Assembly: GCF_029784165.1 (NCBI RefSeq)
Contig: NC_073695.1
Location: 12,003,786-12,067,785, forward strand
Direction of reading: 5' to 3'
Source: Wyeomyia smithii
Lineage: Eukaryota > Arthropoda > Insecta > Diptera > Culicidae
DNA: 64,000 nt
Shown here: positions 10,137 to 21,300 of the stretch, piece after piece
How positions within the stretch are numbered: the first letter of the stretch is position 1
Layout: every line of letters starts with the position of its first letter
Made by a program: the position numbers and the translations under genes
The notes under the pieces: generated by a model
The model's input: only the letters and a program-made list of their open reading frames with translations
Told to the model about the DNA's origin: nothing
Database searches by the model: none

Positions 10137-11730
10137 AAAGTGGCTCTAACTTTGAGTGTGTATCACTTAGAGCATCGTTCTAGATTTCATTTGAAAGCAA
10201 AATTTTTTTTTTATTACTAGATTCAGCTCCTACATGTCTAAATGAATGTAAAGAATGACTTTCTGGAAGCAAAAATGTTCAGAACGAGTACTGTGTTAAA
10301 CGTATTTTATTGTTTTCTCATAAAAAAAACGTAATTAACACTATTGTTTTTTAAGCTCAAATGGATAGTTTTTAACCGATCAACAGTTTGTTTTTCGACA
10401 CCAACTCTCTATCTGCTTTAGTTTTCGATAAATTTCAATTGAAATTCAGCATTTTTGATTGCCAGTTTTATGTTATGGTTCGCCTCAAAATATGCATTAA
10501 AATTGTAGTTTGTCGAAGACTAACACTGATAGAAAGTTCATGTCAAATATCAACTGTAGAGTAGTTGAAAACGTTCGATTTGGGTTAAAAATAACAATAA
10601 TGTTAACCATGTTTTTGACGAAGAACTTCGGCTCATAGGGAGTTTGGATGTGGGAGTGTAAAATGAAAGTGAAAAGGGGAAAAACATGTCCAATTTCAAA
10701 TGTTTATAACGTGATTTATTTTCAACGGATATCCTTCTTTTTCGCAGCAAACGATTGGAAAATTTTCTGCGCATCTTCTCATATACAGTAAATTGTAATT
10801 TAATCCTGCGAACTATTATACCATTATTATACCATTATCATTCCAACCTTCTTGAAACGCAAATTTCGACCTCTGATTGGTCGCTTAGTGCTTGCTTTCT
10901 CTGACAAGTTCAACAGCATATTGTACCTAGTTAATCGAGAAAGCACTTTGTGGACTATATCAGAGCCTGCTTTTGCTCAATCCAATCATTTTACTATTCG
11001 ATACTGCGACTGTCGGTCAGAATTCAGTAGCAGCAGCGGTCGACTTTTCGAGTCTGCTTTCGGTTTGAACAAATCAGATTACTAGCGAATGGTGTGATGG
11101 ACGGCCATTTTGGCCCTATTTTGGCAACGAAATCTCTGCCGGTTGTCCAATTTTCAGTGTAAAATAGATTTCCACTGTGTTGTCAGAGTGCGATTATATC
11201 TGATCTAAATTGAACAGCAAGCTGTACTTTAAAGGACGAAACAAATAAATGATTGGAGATTTGATATTTTCTCAAAAGGTTCTACGCTGGAATTAAAAGT
11301 GGAATGTTATTTTAATCTGCACGCATTCAGACTGTTAAAACTTGTTTGCACCGCATAGCAAGAATGAATCATGCTCAGTGATGCCGATTTTTCATTTGCA
11401 AAATAAAATCTGGTAGCACTTCAATACTTTTCAATCTTGAAAACTGTTGTTATCAGAACAGCCAAATGAATGGTTTAAACGCTGTTAAAAACTTCTACAT
11501 CGACCTTGCGGTCGTGACTTTGCACATAACCCTTCCGCAATGTTTTGTGAGAAAACAGCAAAAATTCAAAATAGTACTACTTTTGAACATTTTCGGTTGC
11601 AGAATATTATTTTTTACATTCATTACAAGACATGTAGAAGCTGAACCTAGCAGAAAAAGTTTTCAGCTTTCAGATGAAAACAATACAGTAGCTCTGAGCG
11701 GTATACACTCGAAGTTAGAGCCACTTTAAG
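10137..11730. mobile_element. Composite inverted-repeat element enclosing a GACGTAG-family copy
   Basis: The segment 10137-10330 is an imperfect inverse of about 11555-11730. Both arms share AAGTGGCTCTAACTT, TTCAGCT.CTACATGTCT and AAAATGTTCA in the same order. Between the arms lies a diverged copy (10611-11540) of a family whose better copy is at 22770-24006. I cannot tell whether the outer arms belong to the same element or to an older one that was its target. Confidence 0.5.
10611..11540 (+). mobile_element. GACGTAGAACTACG-family element, copy A (diverged)
   Basis: The left end reads TTTTTGACGAAGAACTTCGG, a diverged form of the family end. Shared internal blocks with copies B and C include the Phe-rich/T-rich stretch near 10728 with GCAGCAAACGATTGGAAAA, CCTCTGATTGGTCGCTTAG (10870 on) and TACCTAGTTAATCG (10925 on). 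The right end, near 11500-11535, keeps TGCGGTCGTGACTTTG, which matches the right end of copy B (TGCGGTCGTGTCTTGG). No transposase or reverse transcriptase is visible. Confidence 0.55.
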
Positions 11731-12502
11731 GAAGAGTATTCGAAGGCTTTCTGTTGGTGCAAGTTTTGTTTTGAAATTCGACCGCAACACGTCAAAACTC
11801 AATCAAAGCTTGATAGTTTATCTCGTAATAAATTCAACTACTAAGGAAGCTACGGCCTTCACTTAACTTGTTCAGAAGCAAGATATTTTAGTTTATGGAA
11901 AGTTTGGTGGAAATAAGACCTATGAACTAAATTATCTCCAAAATTCAACAACTTGGAAAGTTGCAGTACTCAGCAACTCAGCGATTCAAATTTCTTAACA
12001 GAAGTTATGCTATTTAAATTATGTTGTTTTCTATTTCTTTTTAATGATTGATTTAATATGGAACTGTGTTCGTGTTAATGTTAATGTTGTAGATATTATA
12101 GCCATGTAGATATTGGCGTCATCCATCGGTCAGCAATACCCTCCGCAACTATGTTAATGCATCTTGCAACAATTGTACTCAGCTGGTTGTGCTCGCGAGA
12201 AGGGGACGTCACGCGAATAAAGAGTAGGCGCGCGTGTGTGCTGTGCATATGATCTTGGGAGCTAATGCGAGCAAGGAAGACAGCGAGAAAGAACGAGAAA
12301 AAGCTTGAATGGAGAGTGCTCCAGTATGCGATATCGGCAGCCACGAGAACCTCACTTGAGGTGTTGCATGCTGTTTATGAGTGAGACTAACAACACTGAT
12401 TAAAATTTGGTCTCTACTTTTGTACCCTAAGTTGTCTCTGTTCTCTGGTCGGATCTGTAGTTTAATTTCTAATTTGCAGAAATCAGAAGAAAGAATAATA
12501 AG
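11731..12502. other. No gene recognised
   Basis: AT-rich to 12100, then slightly more GC-rich with short overlapping frames on the minus strand (12096-12529) that have no recognisable domain. No repeat boundary seen. Confidence 0.4.
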
Positions 12503-12504
12503 TA

Positions 12505-14496
12505 GGGTAGAAGAACCAGTTTTGGTCATGATAGAATAAAATTGATAAATGTGTAAAAGTATCCCAAATTACTCCTATTTTGAAGTTTCCTATCAAAACT
12601 GCTGACATTATCCGACCAAATTATTGCAAACTGTAGCAAATAAATATGCGTATTTTACTTTTAATAAAGGAACTAATTACACTTTCCCCAGTTTACTTTA
12701 CAGTCTAACGTTTGGGTAATTTGCAAACTACTTTTCATAAAGCATAACTTTTTTTTGAGTTTGTCAATTTTTATAACAAATTTCATTACCAGTATCAGAC
12801 ACAACTTACTACACTGCCCATCATCGCATAATTGTAACATTTGCAAAATAGGTTGTTCGAGGAAATGACACTTTTATATTTTGACCTTAAATGCATTGTT
12901 CCTCATAAATTCTTGCAAATAGACACTTTAAGTAAACTTAGTATTTTGAAGAAAGCACAACTTTACCCTATGTATACATTGAACATTACTTTTGAAGTCA
13001 AATTGGTTGAAATTTTTGCAATGATACTTTTATGCCGTCACTTTCATGGTACTTTTGGAATATATCACAAGGGAAATGAAGTTGTTCTTGTATTCAACAA
13101 GCATGAGCTGAACATCAGAAACGGATCACCGGTGGTAGGTTACCGGACCAGAATAACTTTCGAGTTCCAAAGGATGTAGATGTGGATTTGGATGGAAACT
13201 TTTTCGACAAAAAAGTTGAAAAAGTTAAGTAGTGTGACAATTATGCGGCTATTTACGCTATGTGACAAAACAATTTGGTATTTTTTACGACTTTTTTCAA
13301 ACAAACATAAGTATATTTTTTCAGATTTAGAAAATACATACCATTTTAAGCATTTCCCAATAAAAAGCACGAAATCCATGAAATGTCGAATGTTACAATT
13401 ATGCGATTACAGGCAGTACAGCACATGGATAAAAAAATAAACATTTTTGTATGATTTTTCTCTGCAATATCAAAATTATCAACAGCTTCCAAAAACGTTC
13501 ACTGATCCATTCTTGGCCACATATCAATGCAACTTCATGATTCATAATCCTGATATTGGCCATATGTAAACAAAACCATGGTAACGTATTGAAGTTTATG
13601 CAAAACATGAAATGTACGGAGTTTTTCGGGCTGTCATAAGTTATTGTATGAGATATGTGACAAAAGTGGTTTTGGATACGAAAGACTGCATTACTTAGTA
13701 CCACTATTTGATATAAGGCAAATCAAGTAACAAAACTGGTTTCATCCATGTTCATAGCGCTGCTTTCGCTGTATTAACCGCTATAAAACTTTCATAAAAC
13801 CAATACTGTTACTAGGGAATGAGAATGGTATTTTGTCTCACTCTTTTCCAAAATAAAATCTGTTCTCCATTTTTTCAGATTATTTACAAAACTGTAACTT
13901 CAGTTGTAATTACCACAACTAACGCTTCGTACTCTTAACCTGGTGACTACAGTAAGTGGCACTCGAGTTACCAAGGTTGATGTTAGCAAATAATACGAAT
14001 AAGTTTCTACATGAAAAAAGCAAAAAGCAGAAGCTAATTTATATAAATCAATGATATGATGTCAAAGTTAATAAACATCCTACTCATGTGTGAATAGAAT
14101 AATATTATTTAGTTAGATTAACAGCTATACTGGCATTTTAGTTAATTCAATAACGAGACTTGTCTACTGATAAAATATATCTAGATGGTAAAGTCAAATT
14201 ATAAAATAAATTCGTGTAATTTAAACTTTTTCTGCGAATTGGCCAAAATAGGAGCCTCATGTGGCCAATTTAAAAATGCTACGGCCAAAATAGAGAGCCT
14301 AGAGAAGTTTTTTTTGGTTGGAAAATAATTAAACAAAATAACATAATATAATTATTTAAATTCAATGTTAATGCAGAATATGAGCGAAATCATCCGATTT
14401 CTCCGCTGAACTGATTCAATTACATATTTTTCGAAGGAAGAAGGACAAATATCTCTTATGTATAACATACTATGGCCAAAACCGGTGCTTTTACCC
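12505..14496. mobile_element. 2.0-kb TIR element, TA target, GGGTARAAG ends
   Basis: The left end GGGTAGAAGAACCAGTTTTG (12505 on) matches the inverse of the right end, GGGTAAAAGCACCGGTTTTG (14496 backwards), and the match continues into GGYCAT. TA flanks both sides (12503-12504 and 14497-14498). The interior contains repeated GGCCAAAATAG.AGCCT motifs near 14240-14310 and another MITE at 13722-13817. The open frames inside (12841-13179, 13180-13440, 13399-13704) show no DDE transposase motifs. It is a non-autonomous Tc1/mariner-type or similar element. Confidence 0.65.
13722..13817. mobile_element. ~96-bp MITE with CCCTAGTAACA end, copy 1
   Basis: The left end CAAGTAACAAAACTGGTTTC and the inverted right end CCCTAGTAACAGTATTGGTT match, followed by a shared TTTTATA.GCG arm. 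The centre is an 18-base loop-like segment. It is closely related to 23862-23958 and has the same terminal motif as the larger elements at 30828 and 35588. It is nested inside 12505-14496. Confidence 0.65.
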
Positions 14497-14498
14497 TA

Positions 14499-14629
14499 TT
14501 CCGTTAGACTCTACTAAAAATTTGGGAAATAAATATTGCAATTCAGTCCGCGCAAATACGTATTTCGACTGCGACATAAAGTCATCATCAGTGCTTATGT
14601 GGACAAATTTCTAGTAGAGTCTAACGGAA
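14499..14629. mobile_element. 131-bp hairpin element, TA target, abutting the previous one
   Basis: The arms TTCCGTTAGACTCTACTA (from 14499) and their inverse (to 14629) match at 25 of 26 positions when the flanking AT is included. The flanking TA at 14497-14498 is the same TA that ends the 2-kb element; the other TA is at 14630-14631. The centre holds a TCGACTGCGACATAAAGTCA motif. Strong stem, no coding capacity. Confidence 0.7.
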
Positions 14630-14689
14630 TACTTTTAATTCTTTCTTCTGATTGCTTAAATCACTCTGCTAAGACGCTCAGTACAGATT

Positions 14690-15780
14690 TTTTAAATTTT
14701 AATTTGCATCTTACATTGTTCTTCGGCATAAGCTCTGGTATGGTCTCTGTAATCTGGTCGTTAAGTACAGTCTCTGGCTTTGTCTGTGAATTTTTTCTGT
14801 ACTCCAGTATTTGACCTGGTTTTTAATTTGGCATATGATTTGATCTCTATTCAGATACCTAATTTCTGTTACAATCGTGGCTTCTGGTTTGATCTTTTTT
14901 TGACCTGAAATATTATCTCTAATTTACTCTCTGATCTGATTCTGGCCTGAGATTTAAATTTGAGATAAATTTACTTTCTGATCTTCTTACTCGTTCGCTC
15001 TCTGGTTTGTTCACAAATTTGGTTCAGTCTACTGCTAACTTTCTTATCCCTTTTGGTGGCCTCTGGTTAGATTCCTGGCCTAGTCTTTGATATATCCTAG
15101 TCTTCTGTTCTGGACTTTAATTTAATGTCTAGTCTGTTCTTCAATTCAGTCCCCGATTTGGTTTCTGGTCTACACATTGGCCTTGATATAACTTTGTTCT
15201 ATAGTCTGGGTCCTAGTATATTTTTGATACGATCATAACTTTTGGTTTCTATTCTCTGATTCTGTCTGTGGCTTGGTCTCTAATCTGCCTTTTCACATAA
15301 TCTACGGTTGATCTTGATTTCTTCTGTAATGAATTTCTTGGCTCATTATCTAGGTTGCTTGAGCGATTTTTTCTGCTCATTAGAATGTCTGTATCAAAGA
15401 TAGGTATGCGAAATGCATTTCACGTCCCGAAGTACCCCAATTGCCAGGTAGTAGTCTGTTTAATTACAATTTTTCATAATTTTTCAATAATCTACTCTGA
15501 TCTGGTTTATGGTCCAGGCTGGTTACTGGTAGGTTTTCTAGTCTACTTGGTTTATGATGCTGTCGTGGTTTCCGATTTCCAATCTGAATCAGAGCAGATT
15601 ATCTGATGGCTAATTTGTTTACTGATTACTCTTGGGCTGCTCTATGGTCTCCACGGTCATATCTAGTCACTAGTTTCTTTTTTAGACGGATCAGTGGCCT
15701 AGTTTCTGTCCTGATTCTTAGATTGACTTCTATGTAGTCTGATCTTGTCTGTGTATTTTTTGACGTAGGGCTACTTCTAT
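14690..15780. repeat. Degenerate CTGGTTT/GATCT low-complexity repeat, ~1.1 kb
   Basis: Words such as TCTGGTTTGATCT, CTCTGATCTG, TCTGGCCT, TAGTCT and TTGGTCTCT recur every 10-25 bases throughout, with no fixed register. Pyrimidine and G content alternate so that the strand is strongly poor in CA-type words. It reads like an expanded short tandem repeat of about 12-20 bases that has since decayed. Frames here (14536-14814, 15355-15606) are products of the repeat and not genes. Confidence 0.7.
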
Positions 15781-17010
15781 CTGGAAGTAAGGTGCCTGAA
15801 TTTAAAAATCTAGTAATTCACCCAGGAAAAACCAGGGAAAACTGGTCAGGTTTTGAGCGCTTATATTTCAATCACTTATAATCAGGTTATCGAGGTTTTG
15901 GCATCAATCGATCAGAAATTCTTTTACGGTTAAATTTATGTAACAAAAACAACCTATTGTTTAAGATACACTATAGAAAAATTGGTAAATAACATCGATT
16001 GTCTGAATCATATCGAACAGCCAATCACTACCTCTCTTCCCAAGCACAGCCGACACTAACGGATACAACCGATCTGACTTTGTAAACGATTTGTTGTTGT
16101 TGTTTCACTTGAGGTCACTTTCTGTTTCCGATGTTTCTGAACTTTCCTTATCATTCACTATTCTTCTTAATCCCTAACTCTTTCCAAATAACTGACGAAA
16201 CCTTGATATATAAGGTACCATTCGTACATTTCAACCCACCATTTACATTCCAAAACCGTACCAGTGACATACGGACGCTAGGTGTTAGCCGTTGAAAGGA
16301 GGAAAGACAAAAGAGTACCAGTCATCTCGTGCCAGGTTTCACCTGTAATGCTGATGGCTGTTAGTAGTACGTGGCTATTGCAAAGTACTAAAATGGCTGG
16401 AATTCTGGCCGGAATAAACAGAGAACAAAAATCATCGGCAACTGGCACCTTTTGGTGCCTCAAAGTGTTGTAATTAAAGTGGCTATTTGAATTCGTATTT
16501 GCTGCTTACTGAGAAAGGAAGAATACACCGAATTCGTTAATTCTAATGTTTGCCTTGTCATTACAAGCTACGAACAAATGCTTTTCTAATACGAATATCT
16601 CCGGAGTGGAGATGCCAATATAAATTAGGTTTCATTCATATATTTTATTTATTATGTGAAGAAAAAAAAAAATATTTTATTTATATTAATTATTGTTCAA
16701 AGCGCTCTAAAGTCTCAGCAAATAAAAATGTATGTCTAGGTAATAAATAGAGAAAAATACCGTAGTTCTACGTCATGCGGTCGCGTCTTTGATACCCCCT
16801 TCTACTATTTATGTTATACAAGTATCGCTGGATCTCGCAAATTCTTGTATTGTCACCACTTCGTGACTTCAACAGCAAAACATAACTATTCTTCATAGGA
16901 GAAATGTAACTATTACTAGTGAAATACGTACTATTAACGTGGGTACTATAAACCATACAGAAACCAGTTTATAATTGAAAGAAAAAAATAGGGGAATATT
17001 GTTTTTGGTT
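15781..17010. other. No gene; one isolated element end
   Basis: The frames at 16278-16473 on both strands have no recognisable domain. At 16760-16800 the sequence GTAGTTCTACGTCATGCGGT matches the right end of the GACGTAG family (23992 on), but I see no left end for it, so it is a truncated or solo end. Confidence 0.45.
16758..16802 (+). mobile_element. Solo right end of the GACGTAG family
   Basis: Shares CGTAGTTCTACGTCATGCGG and CGTCTT.GATAC with 23992-24035. The matching left terminus is not found nearby. Confidence 0.5.
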
Positions 17011-17275
17011 TGGCGCAGAGCCTGACAAAGTCATTTTCAATTGACAATTATCAGGTTATAGTGACGCTTTGACCCGTCGCTTTCAATTGAAATGCTTTTG
17101 TATCATTTTCGAGCACTTCGTGAGTCACATGACACACAGTCGAAAGCTCTTGCTGTGATTCTGACAACTGAAGGGCCTTCAATTGATACAAACGCTTTTC
17201 AATTGAAAGCGGAGATTATCACTATTACTCTCGTATGACGAATCTCAATTGAAAACGGCAATGAGCGCTGACGGA
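17010..17275. repeat. Palindromic CAATTGAAA cluster, likely foldback MITE
   Basis: TTTCAATTGA-type palindromes occur at about 17036, 17088, 17180, 17198 and 17240. The block 17080-17115 (CGCTTTCAATTGAAATGCTT, then TTGTATCA) is the inverse of 17186-17219, and weaker pairing continues outward to 17020 and 17265. The whole can fold as an imperfect hairpin of about 260 bases. A further TTTCAATTGAGACG lies at 17416. Confidence 0.55.
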
Positions 17276-17280
17276 GACAG

Positions 17281-17296
17281 TATATATATATATATA
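17281..17296. repeat. (TA)8 microsatellite
   Basis: Sixteen bases of pure TA directly after the palindromic cluster. Confidence 0.9.
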
Positions 17297-18091
17297 GGAA
17301 AGAGGAAGGAAATATTGATCGGAACTTGCGTAACGTATTTATTGGATGCCATTGCCGTTCTAACTACGGCCTGCGGTATTAGAAAATTACTATCAAACGA
17401 CGTGATGAGGTGCTAATTTCAATTGAGACGCTGAAGGAAAGGAAAAAGTCTTTTCTTCCGTCATTCTCTCCGTTGATTGAAATAGTCATTAGTTTCATTT
17501 GAAATAATCCGAAAGAAGAAAGAGGGAAAGAGAGAAAGAAGTGATTCGTTGATAGTAGCCGAAAGGAGAAAATGAAACTGTTCGAATCGAAATGACAGCG
17601 CGAGTATATCAGTTTCATTGTTTTGTTTCGAAAATGTACAGCCCTGGTTTGGCGTATCTCATGAAAGCGAAATTTGGTTTTAAATTCAAATAATTTCGGA
17701 TTTTTCTCCGATTTGAAGCCCTTGTGTACGGCGTCGGCTGTCTCGCGAAGCAATGCTTTCTGACGAAAATCTTTAAGGTATTCAAAAATATCAATCGATG
17801 AAAAAGGTAGCCTAAGTGGGCCAGAACCTACGGACCTGCCATCTTAGGATGACAAATTTATTATTTGTTTTGGTGGAGGGCAACTGTGGCTACGGAACCA
17901 CTGACTGACTGACTGACTGATCGCGGCTGTCGCAGAACAACGCCACCGCCGCTGGCCACGTACTGCAAATGATTAATTGTCGGCTATAAAAGTCGGCTTT
18001 AATTGGGCGCTACCTAGACAAATGATTTAAGTGCACTTACAACGATTGGGCTAAACAGCTGTCAGATTAGCGATTCGTCGGCTCGGGCTTA
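17297..18091. other. No gene recognised
   Basis: The minus-strand frame at 17379-17753 is rich in Phe and Ser and lies over a purine-rich tract, so it is probably incidental. A (GACT)4 run occurs at 17902-17919. From 17900 the GC content rises. Confidence 0.4.
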
Positions 18092-18564
18092 CCTGGAATG
18101 CAGAGAAAAAAAAGGGAAGTGTTAGTTTGCTTGTTCACTTTGATAGTTTAATTTAAATTCCGATAATCGAAAAAAATATTTCATGCGGCTGAAATCAACT
18201 AGTAGCTAATTACTGATCAGAAGGTTCGTATCTCGTACCGAGATGTGTACAGATAGCAATCGAAGCGTGTTCTAACCAGAGCACAAAGCATACAGCAATC
18301 GCATTCCAAAATCATGTTTTCGGCCCACTTACCGAACTTATCTTAAACGCAACCACCCAGATTAGACGCTGGAAAGCCACATTCCATTTCCGCCGTCAAC
18401 GGCGTACCTACGGATAGACCTAAACACCAGTTGCTCTTACATCGATACTTATCTAAGGGCAGCACCTGGAGAACAAAACCAACACGACACTCAGCCCACT
18501 CCGTTTTGGCCCCGGCTGCGGCAGAGCCGGGACCCGCGGCGACTATGAAGTTATTATTATTCAT
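18044..18564 (-). other. Possible spliced untranslated exons (minus strand)
   Basis: On the minus strand a donor-like GTAAGTGGG begins at about 18337, after TAAGATAAGTTCG. About 230 bases downstream is a strong acceptor: a pyrimidine tract and TCTGCATTCCAG ending near 18092. A second donor-like GTAAGTGC follows at about 18044. The reading frame upstream of the first donor (ATG at 18564, 73 codons) stops before the donor, so these would be 5' UTR exons or a non-coding transcript. The support is splice-site geometry only. Confidence 0.25.
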
Positions 18565-20000
18565 ATATTAATGTAGGTACGTACAGCAACTAGTCAACTA
18601 GTTGGCCTGGCCGTTGATTTCTGGAGCTGATGTTCAAATAATCTGACGCGCGTTTATGGGCCAAGAAAATAGAGGTACATGATTTCTCAGGCGGACGTCA
18701 AGCGAACAAGAATGGTGAAAATTCAATGTCGGACACCTTTTCTGTATGATTGCAGAGAGCACGTAAGAGAGGCTGGGTGGCTAGGTCGTCACACGCTTTG
18801 GTATTTTATTTCCGCGGGGCACAATCAATTGAAATCGATTATATGTGGTTCGGATGTTTAGCCAGTAAGTGGTACTGTCGATATGTCGATAAGTTGATAT
18901 GTCAGTAAGCTTAGACCCGTTGGCGGAGATGTGGGAGAATGTGTTCGCACTGACTGGTATAATCATTACCGTTCAAACACAAGGCTTGAAATAATTAAAA
19001 TACAAGTACAACCTAATATTACAGTCAAGATTGAAGTGTATGAATGTGATCGAAGATTTCTGTTTTTTTTTTGGAATAAATACAAATAAGTATCACGTCG
19101 ATCGGATAAAACTGAACTCAATAAATTTATTATGAAAGCCATACCAGACAGTTGAAGGGTCAGTGCGGAAAAAAAAGCAATCCTGGCGGGTACATCAAAT
19201 ACGAAATTACAATGTTACCATTTTGTTCATTCAGGTTAACAGAGACATGAAGCGTAAGCTGCGCAACATTTTGGCGGCACTCGTAGCTCATTCCGAATGC
19301 GATCATCCATCATTGGGCTAAGTAAACTCGGTGCACCTTAAATTCATGCTTGACTGTTACAAAATAAATCCTTCACTACTGTTCCACCACAAAGCGCAGA
19401 GAGGTGCGAAAAGTCATGCCATTGTTTACGGACATCATCAATCGCCAAACTGTACTTTCTGTACATTGAACGACGACTAGGGGAGGCAAAGGGTAACGGA
19501 CGAATCACAATAACGAATGGTTCAAGATATATGTAGCGAAATAGTTCTACTGGTGATATCGATTGAGATAAATCGCTTTCGGTCGAAGTCCGCGACACCA
19601 TGTGTACCGCTGCCGACTTGCAGCAGACCTCTGAACCCGTGAGGTCCGAACCAAAACCGTGCCGCGCGCGCTGTTGGTTTGGTGTGAAAACCACGCGAAG
19701 TAAAAGGTGACCACTAAATCATTTTATTTCTTATCTACATCTGAAAATCTGCCTAGTTTTTTTTCCTTCTACTGTCAGCGATTAATTGTATGGGAGACTG
19801 GCTGGACTTGTTGGAACTCTACTCAGCAGCGACCAAGTGAATTGTTACTAAATCTGCAAACTACCGAAGATCCTTTCAGTTAAGTTAAGTTCACCGCGGT
19901 GTGTTGCAAATCATGATGAATCACAAGCCGATTGAGAAAAAAAATTGTTATAAAATGTAGTCCCAGCGAGAGACGACGCCCCTTCTAATTCGAAACAAAC
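18565..20000. other. No gene recognised; mixed-composition DNA
   Basis: Apparently single-copy. A minus-strand frame at 19344-19694 opens only from a GTG and has no recognisable domain. No repeats or element ends seen. Confidence 0.4.
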
Positions 20001-21300
20001 CGCGTCGGTTGCCAAACGGACGTCTCCTGGGGGTCCATATCCAGCTGCGGCGCGTAACGCATAGTTGACATTCCTTCGATTTGCTGCAGCTTAGCATAAA
20101 AATTCACTTAAATTTGTTTCCCTCGTGTGCCGTTGCGAGCGGACTCTCGGCTGGCTCGGGGTTTTGAAACATAAAACCTTGAATTGCGCAGAGCGTTCCA
20201 AATCAGTATATCTTCGATTCCCTCCGTTGACGGTGGTGGACGCGGGAGGTCCACTTAAATCAAACCTTCTCACTGAGACGAGATTAGATTCCAAGCGACG
20301 CACTCGCACTCAACCCCCGCGGATCCCCAATCATTGACTATAGGCTGTACACACATATGATAAATGTAAAGGAGTGTCACCTGGTTTGCAACGGGTCGGT
20401 CGTGCTGCCAATCTCCACGCAAAGAGATATGGAAGGATTTGCGCACTTCGACGCAGTGCAACCCCCGATAGCCGCGGACCAGTCAGATGTGGACTAGATT
20501 GTGTTCGACAGGGACCCAGCAGCAGCAACAGCTGCATTTGTACTAAATCAAAATCGAAAGCTTTGACAAATGCAACAACTAGCCATGTTACTAGCGGGGC
20601 GCGAATGGGAGTTTTGTTTTTCGCCGATTGCCGGACGCGAGAGGGTTGGATTGGAAGATATACGCGCCAAAGCCGAGATTAGCCTCCGACCGGGGCGACC
20701 CAAATTGGATTGCGTTTAAGGTACAACGTACGTTTCGTGCCACTGGAGTCCGGATAAAAATACAGGAAAGTCTATGACACAATCTGTTTTTCAGCGCGGT
20801 GCGTTCTGAGTCTGACCGACAGACAGCAACACCGATGTCGGCAGTTGTCACCAGCTGCGGGGCCGTTTGCAATTTCGATCGTAATTCCGCGCACATACGG
20901 ACGTAAATGTTTGCCATGGGCGCTCGGATTGCCCTCCTTGGCCCAAACACCAAACATGGCACAGCGGGGGTTCACGCAAGCAGGCAGTTTGAAGTTTCTT
21001 TCTTTTCGTCAATCAGCACACATACACAACGGAGCTGGGGGCTGTTTGTTGACACTCGTATGCTGATCAGTCTCGCGCTATCTCTTTCTTTCTGACGGAT
21101 CCCAATATGCACATTTTCCGTTCGCTCATCGGACGCAACGCAAGTACTACTGGCGGTAATCAACACAATATTGTCCTCATTTTCAATCGCCAATTTATAG
21201 ACCGCTTGTCAGCGTTGCACTTACCTAGGCCTAACCCATGTGCGCGACCCCCTCCGGCCGCGTTCCAAACTGCTTCGTCACTTTTAAATAGGTAAATGCA
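20001..21300. other. GC-rich, CpG-containing segment, possible regulatory or untranslated sequence
   Basis: GC content is clearly above the window average and CpG words are frequent. Overlapping frames occur on both strands (20374-20682 plus; 20591-20962 minus), which high GC alone can produce. A donor-like GTAAGTGC lies on the minus strand near 21228, preceded upstream by TATTTAAAA (21290-21282). I cannot recognise any encoded domain. It could be a promoter or 5' UTR of a host gene. Confidence 0.3.

Noticed and set aside
19344..19694. 116-codon minus-strand protein
   Set aside because: No ATG at its start (GTG only) and no recognisable motif.
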